Positions 60,578 through 64,000 of a DNA stretch of 64,000 nt are shown piece by piece (the first letter of the stretch is position 1; the number at the start of each line of letters is the position of its first letter). The stretch spans positions 248,001 to 312,000 of the forward strand of contig JAEURN010000006.1 in the NCBI GenBank assembly GCA_016789105.1, read 5' to 3'. The notes under the pieces are model-generated. The model saw only the letters and a program-made list of their open reading frames with translations. It was not told where the DNA came from and did not search any database. Source of the DNA: Armatimonadota bacterium (GTDB lineage: Bacteria > Armatimonadota > Fimbriimonadia > Fimbriimonadales > Fimbriimonadaceae). Position numbers and translations under genes: made by a program.

Positions 60578-61372
60578 CGGCATCTCATCGACAACGGCAG
60601 CCGTCCCGGCAATGGCGATTTTCGTCCCCGGTTCTGCTGATTCACTCCGGAGAGTCGCGCTAGCGATGAACCCGTAATTTGGATGCGGTGCCGAACGGTG
60701 TATGACACCGGCGCCAGGGATCTCGCCGCAGGGGATGGTCGAATCAGAAACCAGGGCGACCCATTGTCGGTTGACGTGGCCTCGGGCATGGATCCGGTGG
60801 AGGACTTCTTGTCCCACATAGCACCCCTTTGTATAAGACACATATTCAGCTTCAAAGGCCGGACCGAGTTCCGGGGGCAGGGTTTTGGCGGACGTATCCA
60901 GGCCCAGACGCGGGATGCCGGCGGCGATCTCGAGGGCATGGATTTGCTCATCTGGGATTTCTGGAGTGCCGTCTCCCTCAATCGAATCGTAGCCGCCAAA
61001 TCCCGATCGATCGTGAAAGGCCAATCCGGTTGAGCCCACGCCTTGGGTGGATGAGACCGGGCCGAGGTTGATGCCGGCAACGTCTTCGACAATCACAAAA
61101 TCCTCGATCCGCTGGAGAAGGAGTTCCGGATGCGGCGTGATGACCAGGAGGCCGTCCCCGGTCTCCGCGATTCTGAGCAGAGTTTGCAGTTGCCCGGTGG
61201 GGAGGCAGAGGCATGCCGAAACCGGGCCGTCGGCCAACTTTGCGAGATCCTGGGTGACTTGGCCTTGGAGCCAGCTGATGGCGTCTCTCCCCGTGATCCG
61301 GATGGCCTGGTCACTGGTTGGAAAGCTTAATGATCCCGAAGCGAGGCGGCTTATTGTTTCGGTCAAACCCAT
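60560..61372 (-). CDS. ygfZ: Folate-binding protein YgfZ/GcvT family
   Basis: 270 residues from ATG 61372 (MGLTETISRL). The family hallmark KGCYVGQE is at residues 182-189, followed by HRIHARGHVNR. RITGRDAISWLQGQVTQDL (about 25-43) is the first folate-domain block. YgfZ helps assemble or repair Fe-S clusters together with folate; it has no aminomethyltransferase activity. The first ATG at 61384 (TTG) is less likely. Convergent with the TMEM14-like gene. Confidence 0.88.
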   Translation of the reverse strand: MGLTETISRLASGSLSFPTSDQAIRITGRDAISWLQGQVTQDLAKLADGPVSACLCLPTGQLQTLLRIAETGDGLLVITPHPELLLQRIEDFVIVEDVAGINLGPVSSTQGVGSTGLAFHDRSGFGGYDSIEGDGTPEIPDEQIHALEIAAGIPRLGLDTSAKTLPPELGPAFEAEYVSYTKGCYVGQEVLHRIHARGHVNRQWVALVSDSTIPCGEIPGAGVIHRSAPHPNYGFIASATLRSESAEPGTKIAIAGTAAVVDEMPLFRRG

Positions 61373-61416
61373 TACCGTTAACAAGCATACGGTGCCGGCG
61401 GTAGACGCACCCGGGC

Positions 61417-61422
61417 TAGACT
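61417..61422 (+). promoter_or_regulatory. -10 TAGACT before the DUF2993 gene
   Basis: TAGACT ends six bases before ATG 61429; no Shine-Dalgarno sequence lies between. Fits the leaderless pattern. Confidence 0.45.
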
Positions 61423-61428
61423 AGTGCC

Positions 61429-62253
61429 ATGGGACTGCTCGGGCTCTTCTTTCTCGGTGGCGGATTGTTTTTTGCCGACCAGCAAAAGGGCCACTTTGAG
61501 CGCAAGGCAGCATCCGACATCCTCGCCAAGATGACCGGGCAAATTGGACAAGTTTCCGTGAAGGTGGATCCGACCCTGGCCGGAGGCATCGACGGCAGTT
61601 TGCATTCCGCCACAATCACCGCCAGCGGGTTCGGTTTAGACCAACTTCCTCTTTTTACGGAACCGGACCGCTCCAAATCCGGGCGCATTGGCAACCTGCA
61701 GTTGAGGCTGACTGATTTCACGCTCCGCAAACTCAGAGTCGCCGAACTTTCGGCCGATATCCCCGACTGCCGCTATGACTTTGGTTTGGCAAAATCACGG
61801 GGGCAAATCCGGTTGAGCCAAAGCGGGGTCGGGGAAGGGTGGGTCAAGCTCCGGGAACAAGACCTGGCCGACTACATCGTCAAAAAGTACCGCGAGATCA
61901 AACGCTGCACCGTGAAACTCGATGGGGACACTGTTTGGGTTGAAGGGTATGGCGAGTTTTTGATTGTCAACACGGAATTCGCGGTCATCTCCCAAATCCG
62001 GGTGGAAGGCGGGGACAAACTGATGCTGACCAACACCCGGGTTTACTTTGATTGGCTTCCCGCCGAGCCAGAGGCCGTCCAAGGCATCCTGAAAATCATG
62101 AACCCGGTTGTGGACCTCCGCAAAGATTTGGGGCTCTATGATGCTGTCGAAGTCCAAAAGGTGAAGATTCGGGGCGGATTCTTGACCGCCTGGGGCAAGA
62201 CCAAAATCCCAATCCGGCCAACTGACGAAGAACCGCCAGACTTCCGAAAATAG
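61429..62253 (+). CDS. DUF2993 (LmeA-like) lipid-binding protein
   Basis: 274 residues. An N-terminal helix (LLGLFFLGGGLFF) anchors or exports the protein. The rest is a long beta-rich domain with repeated strand pairs: IGNLQLRLTDFTLRKLRVAELSADI, CTVKLDGDTVWVEGYGEFLI, VEVQKVKIRGGFLTAWGKTKI. This is the tubular lipid-binding layout of DUF2993/LmeA proteins. The next gene starts five bases after its stop, so the two are probably cotranscribed. Confidence 0.72.
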   Translation: MGLLGLFFLGGGLFFADQQKGHFERKAASDILAKMTGQIGQVSVKVDPTLAGGIDGSLHSATITASGFGLDQLPLFTEPDRSKSGRIGNLQLRLTDFTLRKLRVAELSADIPDCRYDFGLAKSRGQIRLSQSGVGEGWVKLREQDLADYIVKKYREIKRCTVKLDGDTVWVEGYGEFLIVNTEFAVISQIRVEGGDKLMLTNTRVYFDWLPAEPEAVQGILKIMNPVVDLRKDLGLYDAVEVQKVKIRGGFLTAWGKTKIPIRPTDEEPPDFRK

Positions 62254-62258
62254 GGAAG

Positions 62259-63029
62259 ATGGTGGCAGCAACCCTGGCAATTTTGGGATCGGCCTTTGGG
62301 GAAGGGCCGATTGCCGAGCAAGTAGAAATAGGCAAGCGGGCTGCCGGCCGGTTCGACCAAGAGCATTGGCAAAGGCAGTTGCATATTGCCCCAACCGGCC
62401 AAAGGGCAGACATCAGCACGATTTTCGGCGACGACCGCAAACCGATTGGCCGATGGAACGAAGGAGTCCGAAAACTGGATGTGGAATGGGTTTTCCGCCT
62501 TTCGCCCGAGTTGATGTCCCGGTGGCTCGGATTCCTTTCGATGCGGGAAGGTTGGCTGGACGGCGAAATCGAGCGCCGTTGGTATGAACTCCGCCAACAG
62601 CTGGCCGGGAGGCCGGTCTTTGTCGTTGTCTTGTCATCGTTCCCCAAAAAGGAGCTTTTTGGGCTCGATGACGACACTCCCTCTGACCCCGCTACACTTG
62701 ACAACCTGGTTTTCCGGTTCGAACAAGGCGGTCGCAACATCGGCGCGACGGGTATCGAAATTCTGCGGATGCGGGCGCAGACACGGTCTGAATTGGATAT
62801 GGTGCCGTGGTGGCAATTCACCCGGCTCAAACCGGTTTTGGGCAGCCTTTTCGAGTCAGATTTCGAGCCGCCAATCGTCCAGCGCGGCGACTACCACCGC
62901 TCTTGGCGGTGGGTGACCCCGGACGTTGACCTTGCGGATGGGGAAGTGGCAGTCAAAGTGATGGATGCCCGGAAAACGAGGGTCGCAACTTTTTTCACCG
63001 GCGCCAAGCCCGGTACTTCCAAAGGGTGA
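62259..63029 (+). CDS. Hypothetical exported protein
   Basis: 256 residues from ATG 62259 with a weak signal segment (VAATLAILGSAFG). The middle has VEWVFRLSPELMSRWLGFLSMREGWLDGEIERRWYELRQQL and FVVVLSSFPKKELFGLDD; no family recognised. It follows the DUF2993 gene by five bases. Its last 35 bases overlap the end of the convergent GT2 gene. Confidence 0.55.
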   Translation: MVAATLAILGSAFGEGPIAEQVEIGKRAAGRFDQEHWQRQLHIAPTGQRADISTIFGDDRKPIGRWNEGVRKLDVEWVFRLSPELMSRWLGFLSMREGWLDGEIERRWYELRQQLAGRPVFVVVLSSFPKKELFGLDDDTPSDPATLDNLVFRFEQGGRNIGATGIEILRMRAQTRSELDMVPWWQFTRLKPVLGSLFESDFEPPIVQRGDYHRSWRWVTPDVDLADGEVAVKVMDARKTRVATFFTGAKPGTSKG

Positions 63030-63696
63030 GGAACGCCTCTGGCGCATCGGTCCACCGGATCTTTTTCCCAGCTTCTTTTGACCTGGGTTCGTAGCTGATG
63101 GGCAGTTCTTTGATCGTCTCGCCCATCCGGATGGCTTTCGCTGTGGCCTCAGGGCAGAATTCGAACCGTTGGCATTGGAGTCCCATGTCAACCAGCAGGT
63201 TGCGTCGGAATGCCTTGTAGCACGTAGCTTCGTCGGTCAGCTTTTGACCGTAAAGGAGCTTCACGGCATACCTGAGCATGAGGTTGACTAGCTTATTGGG
63301 CCAAGCCATGCCGCGGATCAATCCGCGGGTGAAGCGGCTGCCATAAACGACATTTGCCTGCCCCTCGAGGATTGGGGCAACCAAGGCCGGGATTTCCTCG
63401 GGGCGGTATTCCAGGTCGGCATCTTGGATGATCACAACTTCGCCCGTGCACGACGGGAGCCCGGTCCGAATGGCGTTGCCTTTACCGCCGGGTTCCGGGT
63501 TGGTGATTAACTTAATCCTTTCGCCGAATTCCGCAAGGATCTGGCCCGTGCGGTCTTTGCTTCCGTCATTCACAACCACAACTTCGAGGCTCAAAGGGAG
63601 CGCGAGGAGCCGGTCGACAACCTCGCGGATCGTGTCCTCCTCATTGTAGGCCGGCACGATCACAGAGACGGCCAATGCAGGATCAGGGGCGGACAT
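62995..63696 (-). CDS. Glycosyltransferase family 2 (dolichol-phosphate mannose synthase-like)
   Basis: 233 residues from ATG 63696 ([20 protein letters not shown]). GT-A fold: [32 protein letters not shown] and [16 protein letters not shown] (the DXD-type metal site), then [14 protein letters not shown] and [15 protein letters not shown]. It moves a hexose from a nucleotide sugar to a lipid carrier or glycan at the membrane. It is a soluble catalytic domain without the membrane segments of DPM3/GtrB types. Confidence 0.9.
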   Translation of the reverse strand: MSAPDPALAVSVIVPAYNEEDTIREVVDRLLALPLSLEVVVVNDGSKDRTGQILAEFGERIKLITNPEPGGKGNAIRTGLPSCTGEVVIIQDADLEYRPEEIPALVAPILEGQANVVYGSRFTRGLIRGMAWPNKLVNLMLRYAVKLLYGQKLTDEATCYKAFRRNLLVDMGLQCQRFEFCPEATAKAIRMGETIKELPISYEPRSKEAGKKIRWTDAPEAFLTLWKYRAWRR

Positions 63697-63733
63697 CGAC
63701 CCCAAGAGGATACCTGCCAGCCCCCGGCGCGGA

Positions 63734-63739
63734 TAAGAT
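63734..63739 (+). promoter_or_regulatory. -10 TAAGAT before the dihydroorotase-like gene
   Basis: TAAGAT ends eight bases before ATG 63748; AAAGGG between could be a weak ribosome site. Confidence 0.3.
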
Positions 63740-63747
63740 GCAAAGGG

Positions 63748-64000
63748 ATGGAGCATTTCGACCTTGTTGTCCGCGGAGGGACATTGGTATCGCCTCGCGG
63801 CCTGAATCGCGGCGACGTGGGCATCCGGGCCGGAAAAGTCGCCGCTGTCGGCGATCTCGCGGGATCATCCAGGACGACCGAAGTCAACGCATCTGGACTC
63901 CACGTTTTCCCAGGGGCAATCGACACTCAGGTCCATTTCCGTGAGCCCGGGATGGAGCACAAAGAGGATCTTGCCACCGGGACGCTTGCCGCAATCTGCG
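63748..64000 (+). CDS. Dihydroorotase-like cyclic amidohydrolase, 3' part missing
   Basis: The first 84 residues are visible; the gene runs off the right edge. [18 protein letters not shown] is the beta-sandwich start of this superfamily, and [29 protein letters not shown] holds the first part of the metal site. The usual HxH motif reads QVH here, its first His being Gln. REPG with KED favours dihydroorotase (pyrimidine synthesis), though hydantoinase or allantoinase cannot be excluded. The substitution needs the rest of the gene to judge. Confidence 0.78.
   Translation, partial: MEHFDLVVRGGTLVSPRGLNRGDVGIRAGKVAAVGDLAGSSRTTEVNASGLHVFPGAIDTQVHFREPGMEHKEDLATGTLAAIC

Overview
This window looks like chromosomal DNA from a free-living, Gram-negative-type bacterium of moderately high GC. 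The best guess is a member of Armatimonadota, class Fimbriimonadia, with Planctomycetes-like lineages as a weaker alternative. The guess rests on the mix of short PEP-CTERM-like anchors, a compact type II secretion operon, secreted BNR beta-propeller proteins, a DUF1800 protein, futalosine-pathway menaquinone synthesis, and many start codons with a -10 hexamer only 5 to 8 bases upstream. No phage, insertion sequence, CRISPR array or rRNA was seen. Coding density is high and no gene-free stretch exceeds 300 bases.

Layout. 0-5.9 kb: a formylglycine-generating-enzyme-like lipoprotein (cut by the left edge) coupled to an MFS transporter, a pilin-like membrane protein, flhA, and a degenerate adenylate-cyclase-like domain fused to a membrane domain. 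5.9-14.3 kb: HAD hydrolase divergent from an aspartase/fumarase, a PEP-CTERM serine protease, then rho, hpt-queD, an unknown exported protein, guaA and a 60-residue anchor-like miniprotein. 14.3-18.7 kb: a four-gene sugar operon (O-antigen-polymerase-like, sugar nucleotidyltransferase, NahK-like sugar kinase, GT4). 18.8-30.8 kb: mixed genes including two PEP-CTERM proteins, a DUF6428 protein with a Cys-rich tail, tRNA-Thr(CGT), hppD, a secreted GH13 enzyme, a TPR protein, the E1 alpha/beta pair of a 2-oxoacid dehydrogenase, a GNAT and mqnD. 30.9-38.7 kb: a large STN-domain protein, a DUF1579-like protein, a DUF389 membrane protein, a secreted BNR protein and a GDSL esterase.

38.7-50.7 kb is one polycistron encoding a type II secretion system in the order E-F-G-H-I-J-K-L-M-C/PilP-D, closed by a Spy/CpxP-like periplasmic protein. 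Every junction overlaps or is separated by 8 bases or fewer. 50.8-52.9 kb: msrA, then arsR-arsC-aquaglyceroporin, an arsenic detoxification operon in which a channel stands in for the efflux pump. 52.9-64 kb: a GT4 glycosyltransferase, another PEP-CTERM protein, a second BNR protein divergent from a DUF1800 gene, a PNPOx-like protein, a TMEM14-like membrane protein, ygfZ, a DUF2993 protein, an unknown exported protein, a GT2 glycosyltransferase and the start of a dihydroorotase-like gene.

Together the window pairs housekeeping functions (purine salvage and synthesis, tRNA modification, menaquinone, Fe-S repair, termination factor Rho) with a strong cell-envelope and secretion theme: T2SS, exported enzymes with C-terminal anchors, and glycan synthesis.
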